From Sphingomonas bisphenolicum (GTDB lineage Bacteria > Pseudomonadota > Alphaproteobacteria > Sphingomonadales > Sphingomonadaceae), in assembly GCF_024349785.1 (NCBI RefSeq), contig NZ_AP018817.1:1457501-1521500 (forward strand): a stretch of 64,000 bases of DNA, in the 5' to 3' direction. Both the position numbers and the translations under genes were made by a program. Under the pieces are notes generated by a model. That model saw only the letters and a list, made by a program, of their open reading frames with translations. It ran no database searches and was not told the origin of the DNA. This document shows, piece after piece, positions 16,482-25,156 of this stretch; within the stretch, counting starts at the first letter, position 1, and every line of letters starts with the position of its first letter.

Positions 16482-17984
16482 ATGTCGATGCGCCTTGCCG
16501 CCTGCCTGCTTTTGATGATCGCTGCCGCGCATCCGGCCTACGCCGCCGACGCGCAGAAGATCGCGCAGGCGATCCCCGCGATCGATCGCCTGTTTGCCGA
16601 TTTCCAGGTGGACAGCCATGCGCCGGGCCTGGTCTACGGCATCGTCGCAGATGGGCGGCTGGTCCATGTGAAGGGGCTGGGGGTGCAGGATCTGGTCCAT
16701 AAGCGGCCGGTGACGCCCGACAGCCTGTTCCGCATCGCGTCGATGACCAAGGCCTTCACCGCGCTGTCGATCCTGAAGCTGCGCGAAGAGGGCAAGCTTT
16801 CGCTCGACGATCTGGCCGAGACCTATGTGCCGGAGATGCGCGGCTGGACCTATCCGACCAAGGATAGCCCGCGCATCCGCATCCGCGACCTGCTGACCCA
16901 TAGCGCGGGCCTGGTCGACGACAATCCTTGGGGCGATCGGCAGACACCGCTGCCGGAGGCGGACTTCACGCACATGCTGCAACAGGGTGTGCCGTTCAGC
17001 AGCGCGCCGGGCAGCCATTATGAATATAGCAATTTCGGTTTCGCGCTGCTCGGCCGGATCGTCGCCGCCGTCTCCGGCCAGCCCTATCGCCGCTATGTCG
17101 AGCAGACGCTGCTGACCCCGCTGGGTATGACGTCCAGCGGCTATGAGGTCGGCGAATGGCCGCTGGATCGGCGTGCGATCGGCTATCGTTGGGAGGAGGG
17201 GCGCTGGAAGGCGGAGCCGACGATGCGCGACGGGGCATTCGGTGCGATGGGCGGGTTGCAGACCAGCGCCAATGATTATGCCCGGTGGCTCGCCTTCCTG
17301 CTGTCCGCCTGGCCGGCGCGGGACGATCCCGATGCCGGGCCGGTGCCGCGTGCGGCGGTGCGGATGCTGGCGGAGGGGAGTAACTTCGTCACCGTCGCGC
17401 AGCGCAACGGCGTAAGCGGACCGTCCGCCTGCCGTCAGGCCACCGCTTACGGCTTTGGGATGCGGGTGGCGCAGGATTGCGACCTGGGTCTGACGTTGGC
17501 CCATGGCGGCGGCTATCCGGGCTATGGCAGCCATGTGATGCTGATGCCGGATCACGGCGTGGGCATCTTCGTCTTCACCAACCGCACCTATACTGGCGGG
17601 GCCGGTCCGGCCTGGGACGCGGCCATGGTCTTGCAGAAGGCGGGGGCGCTGGTCGAGCGGGTGCTGGCAGTGTCGCCTTTGCTGGCGGATGGCTATGCCG
17701 CGGCGGGGCGAATCTATGCCGCAGGGGATGTCGGCGTGTCGCGCGACCGGCTGGCCATGAACTTCCTCATGGACAACGACATGGACAGTTGGCGCAAGAA
17801 ACTGGCGGCGCTCAAGGATGAGGTCGGCGCGTGTCGCATCGACGCGCCGATCAAGGCCAGCGGCAATCTGTCGGGCAGCTTCACCTGGGCCTGCGAGAAG
17901 GGGCGCGTGGCGGGGTCGATCCTGCTGGCTCCGACGCGGGGCGCGCAAATCCAGGAACTGAAACTGGCGGTCAAGGCGCCCTGA
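16482..17984 (+). CDS. Exported serine hydrolase, class C beta-lactamase / DD-peptidase fold
   Basis: A 500-residue protein with a Sec signal ([17 protein letters not shown], cleavage near residue 21). The penicillin-binding fold motifs are all present: SMTK with S87 and K90, YSN at 182-184, and HGGG near 346. Long extra C-terminal sequence beyond the fold (about 120 residues) is typical of the esterase/DD-peptidase relatives, not of AmpC itself (about 380 residues). It could be a D-aminopeptidase, esterase or peptidoglycan hydrolase; true beta-lactam resistance is not implied. It lies in the rimM-trmD gap with GGAGGG before the ATG. Confidence 0.85.
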   Translation: MSMRLAACLLLMIAAAHPAYAADAQKIAQAIPAIDRLFADFQVDSHAPGLVYGIVADGRLVHVKGLGVQDLVHKRPVTPDSLFRIASMTKAFTALSILKLREEGKLSLDDLAETYVPEMRGWTYPTKDSPRIRIRDLLTHSAGLVDDNPWGDRQTPLPEADFTHMLQQGVPFSSAPGSHYEYSNFGFALLGRIVAAVSGQPYRRYVEQTLLTPLGMTSSGYEVGEWPLDRRAIGYRWEEGRWKAEPTMRDGAFGAMGGLQTSANDYARWLAFLLSAWPARDDPDAGPVPRAAVRMLAEGSNFVTVAQRNGVSGPSACRQATAYGFGMRVAQDCDLGLTLAHGGGYPGYGSHVMLMPDHGVGIFVFTNRTYTGGAGPAWDAAMVLQKAGALVERVLAVSPLLADGYAAAGRIYAAGDVGVSRDRLAMNFLMDNDMDSWRKKLAALKDEVGACRIDAPIKASGNLSGSFTWACEKGRVAGSILLAPTRGAQIQELKLAVKAP

Positions 17985-18040
17985 ACGGCAGGCTGCGGCG
18001 GGAACTGGACGAGGCGACGCGCTTGTCCTAAGCGCGGGCC

Positions 18041-18313
18041 ATGGCGCAAATCCTCACCGCTCTTTATCTTCTGGCAATGCTGGCCGCCGGTTGGCGCCTG
18101 TTCGGCATCGGCTGGTCGCGCGGCGTGAAGGCAGCCAGCGCAATTGCGCTGGTCTGTCCGATCCCGTTGCTGGTCCTGATCCCGGGCCTGCTGCATCCCG
18201 AACGGCCCTTTGCCGGACTGCTCCAGAGCATCGGAGTCGCCCTGCTGATCTGTGGCCTTCTGTGCATGGGCGGCGGGGCTTCGGCAGCCTGGTTGCGATC
18301 GCGCCGCAAATGA
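18041..18313 (+). CDS. Small inner-membrane protein of unknown function
   Basis: A 90-residue product with three predicted membrane segments (about residues 5-22, 31-48 and 62-84) and a short basic tail RSRRK. No known family is recognised. Its stop overlaps the trmD start (ATGA), so it must be cotranscribed and translationally coupled with a tRNA modification enzyme, which makes it more than a chance frame. Confidence 0.7.
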   Translation: MAQILTALYLLAMLAAGWRLFGIGWSRGVKAASAIALVCPIPLLVLIPGLLHPERPFAGLLQSIGVALLICGLLCMGGGASAAWLRSRRK

Positions 18314-19047
18314 GCTTCGCAGCGCAGATATTGACCCTCTACCCCGACATGTTTCCGGGGCCGCTCGGCCTGTCGCTGGCGGGGCGGGCGCTCAGTGAGG
18401 GAAAATGGGCGTGCGATCCCATCCCTATCCGCGATTTCGCCGCCGACCGGCATCGCACCGTGGATGATACGCCCGCGGGCGGGGGGGCGGGCATGGTGCT
18501 GCGCGCGGACATATTGGCCAAGGCGGTCGACCATGCGCTGGAGAAGCGGCCTGACCTGCCCGTGCTGGCGATGACGCCACGGGGCAAGCCGATCACGCAG
18601 GCGCGCGTGCGCAGCCTGGCGGAAGGACCGGGCGTGACCCTCCTGTGCGGCCGGTTCGAGGGCTTTGACGAGCGCCTGTTCGACGCCAGGCCGATCGAGC
18701 AGGTCAGCATGGGCGACATCATCCTGTCGGGCGGGGAAATGGCCGCTTTGCTGCTGCTCGACGCTTGTGTTCGCCTGCTTCCCGGTGTAATGGGCGCGGC
18801 TTCCAGCGGAGTCGAGGAATCCTTTGAAACGGGATTGCTCGAATATCCGCATTATACCCGCCCGGTAGAATGGGAAGGGCGCATGATCCCGCAAGTGTTG
18901 CGATCGGGGGATCATGCGAAGATCGCCGCCTGGCGGAAACAACAGGCGGAAGATGATACACGGCTAAGGCGGCCGGACCTTTGGGAACGTCACATCGGCG
19001 TTCGGGTCCAGTCGCCCTCTGGTGCGCAACGAACGACCAAGGACTGA
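18310..19047 (+). CDS. trmD: tRNA (guanine-N1-)-methyltransferase TrmD
   Basis: TrmD methylates G37 next to the anticodon, preventing frameshifts. The 245-residue product has the SPOUT trefoil-knot segments [14 protein letters not shown] and [20 protein letters not shown], and the [16 protein letters not shown] loop near residue 52. The start at 18310 overlaps the upstream gene; 5 bases separate it from rplS. Order trmD-rplS is the usual bacterial arrangement. Confidence 0.97.
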   Translation: MSFAAQILTLYPDMFPGPLGLSLAGRALSEGKWACDPIPIRDFAADRHRTVDDTPAGGGAGMVLRADILAKAVDHALEKRPDLPVLAMTPRGKPITQARVRSLAEGPGVTLLCGRFEGFDERLFDARPIEQVSMGDIILSGGEMAALLLLDACVRLLPGVMGAASSGVEESFETGLLEYPHYTRPVEWEGRMIPQVLRSGDHAKIAAWRKQQAEDDTRLRRPDLWERHIGVRVQSPSGAQRTTKD

Positions 19048-19053
19048 GTTGAC

Positions 19054-19419
19054 ATGAACATCATCCAGCAGATCGAGGCGGAAAACATCGCCGCCCTCGC
19101 CAAGGATATCCCCGAATTCCGCCCCGGCGACACGCTGCGCGTCGGCGTGAAGGTCATCGAAGGCGAGCGTAGCCGCGTTCAGAACTATGAAGGCGTGTGC
19201 ATCGCCCGTTCGAACAAGGGCATGGGTTCCAACTTCACCGTGCGCAAGATTTCGTTCGGCGAAGGCGTGGAGCGCGTGTTCCCGCTCTATTCGCCCAACC
19301 TCGATTCGATCACCGTCGTCCGCCGTGGCGTCGTGCGTCGTGCGAAGCTCTACTATCTGCGCGGCCGCACCGGCAAGCGCGCCCGTATTGCCGAGCGTCG
19401 CGACAACCGCGAAGGTTGA
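19054..19419 (+). CDS. rplS: 50S ribosomal protein L19
   Basis: A protein of the 50S subunit at the subunit interface. The 121-residue product shows the family core [20 protein letters not shown] split over strands, [21 protein letters not shown] and [15 protein letters not shown]. It is the last gene of the ffh block; a strong terminator follows about 70 nt downstream. Confidence 0.97.
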   Translation: MNIIQQIEAENIAALAKDIPEFRPGDTLRVGVKVIEGERSRVQNYEGVCIARSNKGMGSNFTVRKISFGEGVERVFPLYSPNLDSITVVRRGVVRRAKLYYLRGRTGKRARIAERRDNREG

Positions 19420-19489
19420 TTGCGCGAAGGTCAATGGCCCGAGGGCCGAGTGCCTAAAAACGCTTCTTGACAGTTGTAAAAAAGAAACA

Positions 19490-19519
19490 GGCGGTGACCC
19501 CCGAGGTCGCCGCCTTTTT
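19490..19519 (+). terminator. Rho-independent terminator of the ffh-rplS block
   Basis: GGCGGTGAC at 19490-19498 pairs with GTCGCCGCC at 19506-19514 (one G-U pair) and is followed by TTTTT and another T-rich stretch. The position 70 nt after rplS suits the end of the operon. Confidence 0.85.
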
Positions 19520-19788
19520 CTTTATGTTGCAAGGATTTGGCAACTTTGGACGGCCGTCCCGCTTTGATCGGAGCGGAAGGATTTTGCAGTGCGGCATAAA
19601 TGCTATTTCGCCCGTTGCGGTTTTGTGTCAGCTTTTCGTTTCCAGACATTGCCGAGTGTTTCTGGCGTCGGGCCATGTGCTTCCGGCGGTGGGAGCGTTC
19701 GTGCAAAATATCGGAGAGAACAGGGGTAAGAATAAAAGGACGATATAGGAGAGGCCTCAATCAATAAGAAATATTAGGGGGCTGTTTC
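19520..19788 (+). other. Leader region of the first TonB receptor gene
   Basis: This stretch (with the preceding 70 nt making a gap of about 370 nt) is less GC-rich than its surroundings and presumably holds the promoter and leader of the receptor gene. No repeat, RNA gene or convincing -35/-10 pair stands out. An AGGGGG lies about 6 nt before the ATG at 19789. Confidence 0.4.
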
Positions 19789-22266
19789 ATGAACTATAAG
19801 GGTCTCGTTTCTCGCGCTGCTATTGCGATCGCCATCAGTTCTTCCGCTACCGTCTTCGCACAGGATAATGCGCCGCAGGCCGCCGCAGTCGATGAGGGCG
19901 CGGCCATCATCGTCACCGGCACCCGCGCCACGGGCGTCACCGCCGCCGAAAGCGCGGCGCCGATCAAGGTTCTCGACAGCGCCGCGTTGGAAAAGGTGGG
20001 CCAGCCCAACCTGAACCAAGTGCTGAGCCAGCTCGTACCGTCTTTCACCGCCGAAGCCTTTGGCGGCGATACCGCCAACCTTACCTTGTCGGCGCGCCTG
20101 CGCGGCCTCAGCCCCAACCACGCGCTGGTGCTGGTCAACGGCAAGCGGCGCCACGGCACATCCAACCTCCATGTGCTGAGCGGCCCCTATCAGGGTGGCG
20201 CCGCGCCCGATCTCGACATGATCCCGCCAGGCGCGATCGGCCGCATCGAGGTGCTGGAGGACGGCGCGGCCGCGCAATATGGGTCGGATGCGATCGCGGG
20301 TGTCATCAACATCATCCTGAAGGATGAAAAGGACAGCATTTCCGGCAGCTTCACCGGTGGCCAATATTATGAAGGCGACGGCACGACCTTTTCGGGCAGC
20401 ATCACTTTCGCGCCCAAGATCGACGACGACACCTATCTGAACTTCACCATGTTTCACCGCTTCCATGGCTTTTCCCAGCGCGGCGGCGTCGATTCCCGCA
20501 TCTATAACAAGGACGGCACGATCAGCGACAGCCTGAGCGCCGAACATGCGGCGATGGTGGCGATCGGCCTGCCAAATGCGCCTTACACCAACCGCATCGT
20601 CGGCGATTCGCGCTCGACGCTCAGCACGGTGATGTACAATGCTGGCCATGATTTCGGCGGTGTCGAAATCTACGCCTTCGGCAGCTATGGTCGTCGCGAG
20701 GCGAGCGCCTATGAAAATTACCGGCAGCCCTGGCGCGTATCGCGCTCCCCGGTTCTGGGCGTGGCGGGCGAGGAAATCCTGTACAGCGCCACCGGCTTCA
20801 ACCCGCGCGAGGCGATCAAGGAGGATGATTTCTCCAACACCGGCGGCATCAAGGGGGAAATGGGCGGTTTCCGCTGGGAGGTCAGCACCACCTATGGCCA
20901 GGATTATGCCAAGCTCTTCACGCTGGATTCGGCCAACCGCACGCTGTTCATCAATACCGGCACCACGCCGGGCAATTTTTATGACGGCTTCCTGAAGGCG
21001 TCGGAATGGACCACCAACATCGATATCGCCAAGGAGATCGAGGCGGGGATGGCGGCGCCGATCAACATCGCCTTCGGCGGAGAATATCGCGAAAATCTGT
21101 TCCAGATCGGCAAGGGCGACTTCGCCTCCACCTATTTCGAGGGCGGCCAATCCTATCCGGGCTTCCTCGCCACCGACGCAGGCAAGCACAAGCGCAACAA
21201 CAAGGCGGCCTATCTGGACATCGCGCTGAACCCGGTGGATATCTGGAAGATCGACGGCGCGGTGCGTTTCGAGGACTATAGCGACTTCGGCACCAAATGG
21301 ACGTGGAAGGTGACGAGCCGCGTCGACTTCACCGACCAGGTGGCGGTGCGCGGGACGGTCAGCACAGGTTTCCGGGCGCCCTCGCTGCTCGAATCCTATT
21401 ACAGCTCAACCAATGTCGGCCCAACGTCGGCCTATGTGCAATTGCCGCCGAACAGCGCGGCGGCCAAGCTGCTGGGCTATGACGACCTGAAACCCGAAAC
21501 GTCCACCAACTACAGCCTGGGCCTGGTGCTGCGACCCATTCCCAAGCTGAACATCACGCTCGACGCCTATCAGGTGAAGATGAAGAACCGCATCGTCGGC
21601 ACCGGGTCGATCGTCGGCCTGACCGGCGGCGTCGTGACCAACCAGGCGGTGCTGGATGCAATCGCAGCGCATGGCAATGTGCTCGATCCCTATGTGCTGG
21701 AGGTGGGCGACGCGGGCATCAACCTGTTCACCAACGGCGCGGACACCCGCACCCGCGGCGTCGATCTGACGGCGAGCTATCCGACGTCGGTCGGCGAGGG
21801 ATCGATCCTCTGGTCGCTGTCGGCCAACTACAACACGACCAAGATCACCAAGCTGCGCCTGCCCGACTCGCTCTATGCGGCGGATGCGCGCAGCGTGCTG
21901 GAGGACGCATCGCCGAAATATAAGGTCATTGCCGGCGGCCTGCTGACGATGGGCGGGCTGAGCGTCAACCTGCGCGAAACCTTCTACGGCAAGTCGTCGC
22001 AGGTGGTGATCTATAACGGCACGACCCCGACGGTGAAGGCCGGCGCGGCGGCGATCACCGATCTGGAGGTCAGCTATGCCCTGACCGAGGGGCTGACGAT
22101 CACGGCCGGCGCCAACAACCTGTTCGACAAGAAGGCATCGACCGTACCCAACGGCCCGGACGGCCTGCCGATCGACGGCGGTGCGGTGCTGGATGCGCCG
22201 GTGACCTTCACGCCCTACGGCATCAATGGCGGTTACTGGTACGGCAAGGTCGGCTTCAAATTCTGA
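19789..22266 (+). CDS. TonB-dependent outer-membrane receptor
   Basis: A 825-residue ligand-gated outer-membrane channel. Signal peptide: residues 1-24, ending ATVFAQ. TonB-box-like AIIVTGTRATG is near residue 40; the plug domain contains LNQVLSQLVPSFTAEAFGG, LVLVNGKRRHGTS and GRIEVLEDGAAAQYGSDAIA. The 22-strand barrel ends WYGKVGFKF with the terminal Phe needed for BAM recognition. The TLSARLRGLSPNHALVLVNG plug resembles the receptors that sphingomonads use for unknown organic substrates. No neighbouring enzyme identifies the ligand. Confidence 0.93.
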   Translation: MNYKGLVSRAAIAIAISSSATVFAQDNAPQAAAVDEGAAIIVTGTRATGVTAAESAAPIKVLDSAALEKVGQPNLNQVLSQLVPSFTAEAFGGDTANLTLSARLRGLSPNHALVLVNGKRRHGTSNLHVLSGPYQGGAAPDLDMIPPGAIGRIEVLEDGAAAQYGSDAIAGVINIILKDEKDSISGSFTGGQYYEGDGTTFSGSITFAPKIDDDTYLNFTMFHRFHGFSQRGGVDSRIYNKDGTISDSLSAEHAAMVAIGLPNAPYTNRIVGDSRSTLSTVMYNAGHDFGGVEIYAFGSYGRREASAYENYRQPWRVSRSPVLGVAGEEILYSATGFNPREAIKEDDFSNTGGIKGEMGGFRWEVSTTYGQDYAKLFTLDSANRTLFINTGTTPGNFYDGFLKASEWTTNIDIAKEIEAGMAAPINIAFGGEYRENLFQIGKGDFASTYFEGGQSYPGFLATDAGKHKRNNKAAYLDIALNPVDIWKIDGAVRFEDYSDFGTKWTWKVTSRVDFTDQVAVRGTVSTGFRAPSLLESYYSSTNVGPTSAYVQLPPNSAAAKLLGYDDLKPETSTNYSLGLVLRPIPKLNITLDAYQVKMKNRIVGTGSIVGLTGGVVTNQAVLDAIAAHGNVLDPYVLEVGDAGINLFTNGADTRTRGVDLTASYPTSVGEGSILWSLSANYNTTKITKLRLPDSLYAADARSVLEDASPKYKVIAGGLLTMGGLSVNLRETFYGKSSQVVIYNGTTPTVKAGAAAITDLEVSYALTEGLTITAGANNLFDKKASTVPNGPDGLPIDGGAVLDAPVTFTPYGINGGYWYGKVGFKF

Positions 22267-22280
22267 ACTGACAGCAGTCG

Positions 22281-22320
22281 GCAGAGGCCGGTCCCTTGCG
22301 CGGGGCCGGCCTCTGCTGTT
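22281..22320 (+). terminator. Terminator after the TonB receptor gene
   Basis: GCAGAGGCCGG at 22281-22291 pairs perfectly with CCGGCCTCTGC at 22306-22316, followed by TGTTT. The stem is strong; the T-tract is short. Confidence 0.75.
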
Positions 22321-22332
22321 TCAGATCGGGCC

Positions 22333-22872
22333 ATGACCATATTGACCCACCGCCTGGCCACCATCGCCGACGAAGCCGCCTTGTCCGCCCTGATGACATT
22401 GGCGATCGAGCGGCTGCAATCGGCGTATCTGACGCCCGATCAGGTGGCGGCCAGCCATGCCTTCATGGGGCTGGACAGCCGGCTGATCGCCGACGGCACC
22501 TATTTCGTCATCGAGGATGCGGGGGTGATAGCGGGTTGCGGCGGGTGGAGCCGGCGGGCGACATCCTATGGCGGCAGCCATAGCGCCGGGCGCGACGACC
22601 GGCTGCTCGATCCGGCGACCGAGGCGGCGCGGGTGCGGGCGATGTACACCCATCCCGATCATGTCCGCAAAGGCGTGGGTACGCTGATCCTGTCGCTGTG
22701 CGAGGCGGCGGCGCGGGCGGAGGGCTTCGGGTCGCTCGAACTGTCGGGGACCATGGCCGGCGTGTCGCTCTATCGCAGCTTCGGGTTCGAGGGAGTGCGG
22801 GCGTTTGAGGACAGTGGCGTGCCGATGCTGCTGATGCGCAAGGTCATTGGACCGGCGCCGCGCGGCTGGTGA
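22333..22872 (+). CDS. GNAT-family N-acetyltransferase
   Basis: A 179-residue acetyltransferase. The acetyl-CoA motif is MYTHPDHVRKGVGTLIL, preceded by a central beta strand YFVIEDAGVIAGCGGW and followed by LSGTMAGVSLYRSFGF. The acceptor cannot be predicted. The gene's 3' end overlaps the convergent MFS gene by 29 nt, so transcription through either gene would produce antisense RNA to the other. Confidence 0.85.
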   Translation: MTILTHRLATIADEAALSALMTLAIERLQSAYLTPDQVAASHAFMGLDSRLIADGTYFVIEDAGVIAGCGGWSRRATSYGGSHSAGRDDRLLDPATEAARVRAMYTHPDHVRKGVGTLILSLCEAAARAEGFGSLELSGTMAGVSLYRSFGFEGVRAFEDSGVPMLLMRKVIGPAPRGW

Positions 22873-24127
22873 ACCAGAGGCCGCCCAGGCTGATGAGCGC
22901 GGCCGCCGACATGTAAAGCCCGACCAGGCCGACGCCCTGCGCGCCGATCAGCCAGGTCGCGACGATCGGCGCCAGCGCACCGCCGATGATGCCGCCCAGG
23001 TTGAAGGCGAAGGACGCGCCGGTATAGCGTAGCTGGATCGGGAAGAGGGCAGGCAGATAGGCGCCCAGCGGGCCGTAGATGAAGCCCATGACGAACAAGG
23101 CCAGGCTGAGCGCCGCGAAGATCGGCAGCAGCGCGCCGGTGCCGATCAGCGGGCCGAAGACGAGGCCCATCGCCACCGTACCGGCGCAGCCCCAGGCGAG
23201 GGCATTGGTGGGCGTGGTCCGATCCGACCACCAGCCGGCGATGACGATGCTGAGCGCCATGAACAGGATCGCGCCGAGCTGGATGGCGAGGAAGATTTCG
23301 CGGTCGATCCTGAGCGCGGTGGTGCCGTAGCCGAGCGCGAAGGCGGTCGCGATATAGTAGACGGCGAAACAGGCCGCGCAGGCGAAGGTGCCGGCGATCG
23401 CCGCGCCGAGATGTGAGGAAAGCAGGGTCGCCAGCGGCACGGCGGGCGGCGGCGTCTCCTTTTGCGCGGCGGCGAATTCCGGGGTTTCGGTGAGTTTGAG
23501 GCGAACCCAGAGGCCCAGGATCACCAGTACTGCGCTGCCGAGGAAGGGCAGGCGCCAGCCCCAGGCGAAGAAGTCTTCGTCGGTCAGGAAGGCGCCCAGG
23601 ATCAGGAACAGGCCGTTGGCGGCGATGAAGCCGACCGGGGCGCCCAGTTGCGGGAACATGCCGAAGCGCGCGCGCCAGCCCGGCGGGGCGTTCTCCACCG
23701 CCAGCAGCGCCGCGCCGCCCCATTCGCCGCCGAGGCCAAAGCCCTGGCCGAAGCGCAACAGACACAGGATCAGCGGCGCCCAGTAACCGATCATCTGATA
23801 GGTGGGCAGGAAGCCGATCAGCAGCGTGCAGCCGCCCATCAGCATCAGCGAGGCGACCAATGTCGCCTTGCGCCCGATCCGGTCGCCATAATGGCCGAAC
23901 ACCGCCGCGCCCACCGGCCGGGCGAAGAAGGCGAGGGCGAGGCTGCCATAGGAGGCCATCAACTGCGCCGAGGGTGAGGAGGAGGGGAAGAAGAGCGAAG
24001 GGAAGATCAGGCTGGCGGCCGTGGCGTAGATGTAGAAATCGTAGAATTCGACTGCCGTGCCGATCAGGCTGGCCGCCAGCACGCGCTTGTGCCGCCACAT
24101 TTCGCCGATGCCATTCGTCTGTGTCAC
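22844..24127 (-). CDS. MFS transporter, metabolite:H+ symporter (MHS) type
   Basis: A 427-residue inner-membrane carrier with 12 predicted segments. The opening VLAASLIGTAVEFYDFYIYATAA in adjacent pieces and GHYGDRIGRKATL (the MFS loop 2-3 signature) plus RFGQGFGLGGEWGGA are characteristic of the MHS subfamily (ProP, KgtP, ShiA, CitA). The substrate is probably a small organic acid or osmolyte. The start is GTG at 24127 preceded by a GGGG/AAAGG purine tract; the ATG that would follow is much further inside. An intergenic repeat lies just upstream. Confidence 0.9.
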   Translation of the reverse strand: MTQTNGIGEMWRHKRVLAASLIGTAVEFYDFYIYATAASLIFPSLFFPSSSPSAQLMASYGSLALAFFARPVGAAVFGHYGDRIGRKATLVASLMLMGGCTLLIGFLPTYQMIGYWAPLILCLLRFGQGFGLGGEWGGAALLAVENAPPGWRARFGMFPQLGAPVGFIAANGLFLILGAFLTDEDFFAWGWRLPFLGSAVLVILGLWVRLKLTETPEFAAAQKETPPPAVPLATLLSSHLGAAIAGTFACAACFAVYYIATAFALGYGTTALRIDREIFLAIQLGAILFMALSIVIAGWWSDRTTPTNALAWGCAGTVAMGLVFGPLIGTGALLPIFAALSLALFVMGFIYGPLGAYLPALFPIQLRYTGASFAFNLGGIIGGALAPIVATWLIGAQGVGLVGLYMSAAALISLGGLWFTSRAAPVQ

Positions 24128-24143
24128 GCCTTTACCCCCTATT

Positions 24144-24224
24144 CGTCATGCCAGCGGCGGCTGGCATCTCTCTTCTTCCGTCGCTCAAGAGAAAAGCGGG
24201 ATCCCAGCCTGCGCCGGGATGACG
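24144..24224. repeat. Dispersed double-hairpin (REP-pair-like) element, copy 2
   Basis: Same design as 8390-8472 but in the opposite orientation: it starts CGTCATGCCAGCGGCGGCTGGCAT and ends GCGCCGGGATGACG (given here as arms, each under 25 nt). Aligning its reverse complement with copy 1 shows shared CGTCATCCC, GGGATCCC, CTTTTCT, GGAAGAA and GCCAGCC blocks. It fills the gap between two minus-strand genes. Confidence 0.8.
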
Positions 24225-24228
24225 GTGA

Positions 24229-25026
24229 TTATGATCTGCGTTTCTGGTTCAACAATTCATAGGCCATGACCGCCGTCGCCACCGCCGCGTTCAGGCTGTC
24301 CGCCTTGCCCAGCATCGGCATCTTCACCAGCAGGTCGCATTCGGCCTCGTAGGCTTCGGGCAGACCCTGCGCTTCGTTGCCGACCAGCAGGAAGCTGGGG
24401 CTGGCGTAGCGCGGTTGCTGATAGTCGTGGGTCGCCTTCAGGCTGGTGCCGATCAGTTCGCCCGGTCCCTGCCGCAGCCAGTGCATGAATTCGCCCCAGC
24501 GCGCCTGGGTGATCGACTGGGTGAAGAGCGCCCCCATGGAGGCGCGCACCGCTTCGACCGAGAAGGGATCGACGCAGTCGTCGATGAGGATCAGGCCGCC
24601 CGCGCCGACCGCGTCGCCCGTGCGCAATATGGTGCCGAGATTGCCGGGATCGCGCAGCGACTGGGCGACGATCCAGATATCCGCCTTGGTACGGTCCAGC
24701 CTGTCGAGCGGGGTAAGCCGGTCGCGATAGACGCCGACAACCGCCTGTGCATTGTCCTTGCCGCTGATCTTGGACAGGATGTCGGGCGTGGTTTCGATGA
24801 CGTCACCGCCGGTCGCCTCCATCGCGTCGATCAGGTCCAGCGCCAGGGGATGGGTGGAGCCGGCGTGGAACAGCATTTCGGGCAGCACGCCTTCCTCGCG
24901 CGCTTCGGTCAGGATGCGCAGCCCTTCGGCCAGGAACAGTCCCTCCGCCTTGCGATGCTTTTTTTCCCGCAAGCTGCGGACGCGCTTCACCAGCGGGTTG
25001 GAAAATCCGGTGATCTCGCGTGCCAC
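24229..25026 (-). CDS. SpoU/TrmH-family RNA 2'-O-methyltransferase
   Basis: A 265-residue SPOUT methyltransferase that adds a methyl group to ribose 2'-OH of tRNA or rRNA. Knot motifs are LRDPGNLGTILRTGDAVG, LLVGNEAQGLPE and KADSLNAAVATAVMAYEL. The N-terminal 100 residues form the substrate-binding domain seen in RlmB- and TsnR-like enzymes, starting ITGFSNPLVKRVRSLREKKHR. The start is taken as GTG at 25026; the frame stays open to 25404, but that upstream part is antisense to the next gene and lacks family resemblance. The exact RNA target is not predictable. Confidence 0.9.
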   Translation of the reverse strand: MAREITGFSNPLVKRVRSLREKKHRKAEGLFLAEGLRILTEAREEGVLPEMLFHAGSTHPLALDLIDAMEATGGDVIETTPDILSKISGKDNAQAVVGVYRDRLTPLDRLDRTKADIWIVAQSLRDPGNLGTILRTGDAVGAGGLILIDDCVDPFSVEAVRASMGALFTQSITQARWGEFMHWLRQGPGELIGTSLKATHDYQQPRYASPSFLLVGNEAQGLPEAYEAECDLLVKMPMLGKADSLNAAVATAVMAYELLNQKRRS

Positions 25027-25156
25027 GTCTGTCGCTGGTCCCAAATGAGCGGAAGGAAGCGGCTTCCTTAGCCATGGAAAGGTGAAAAGGACAGGGGGAA
25101 GCCGATGCGCATCTTCCACGATGGATTTGAATCGCGAATTTTGCGAAGGGTCGCCG

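Noticed and set aside
15576-17948. Minus-strand frame of 790 codons opposite rpsP, rimM and the serine hydrolase
   Set aside because: Very long but compositionally an antisense artefact; the plus-strand genes have complete family motifs.
16482-17984. Calling the serine hydrolase an AmpC beta-lactamase
   Set aside because: The motifs are shared by DD-peptidases and esterases, and the length (500 aa) and C-terminal extension differ from AmpC; no resistance claim is made.
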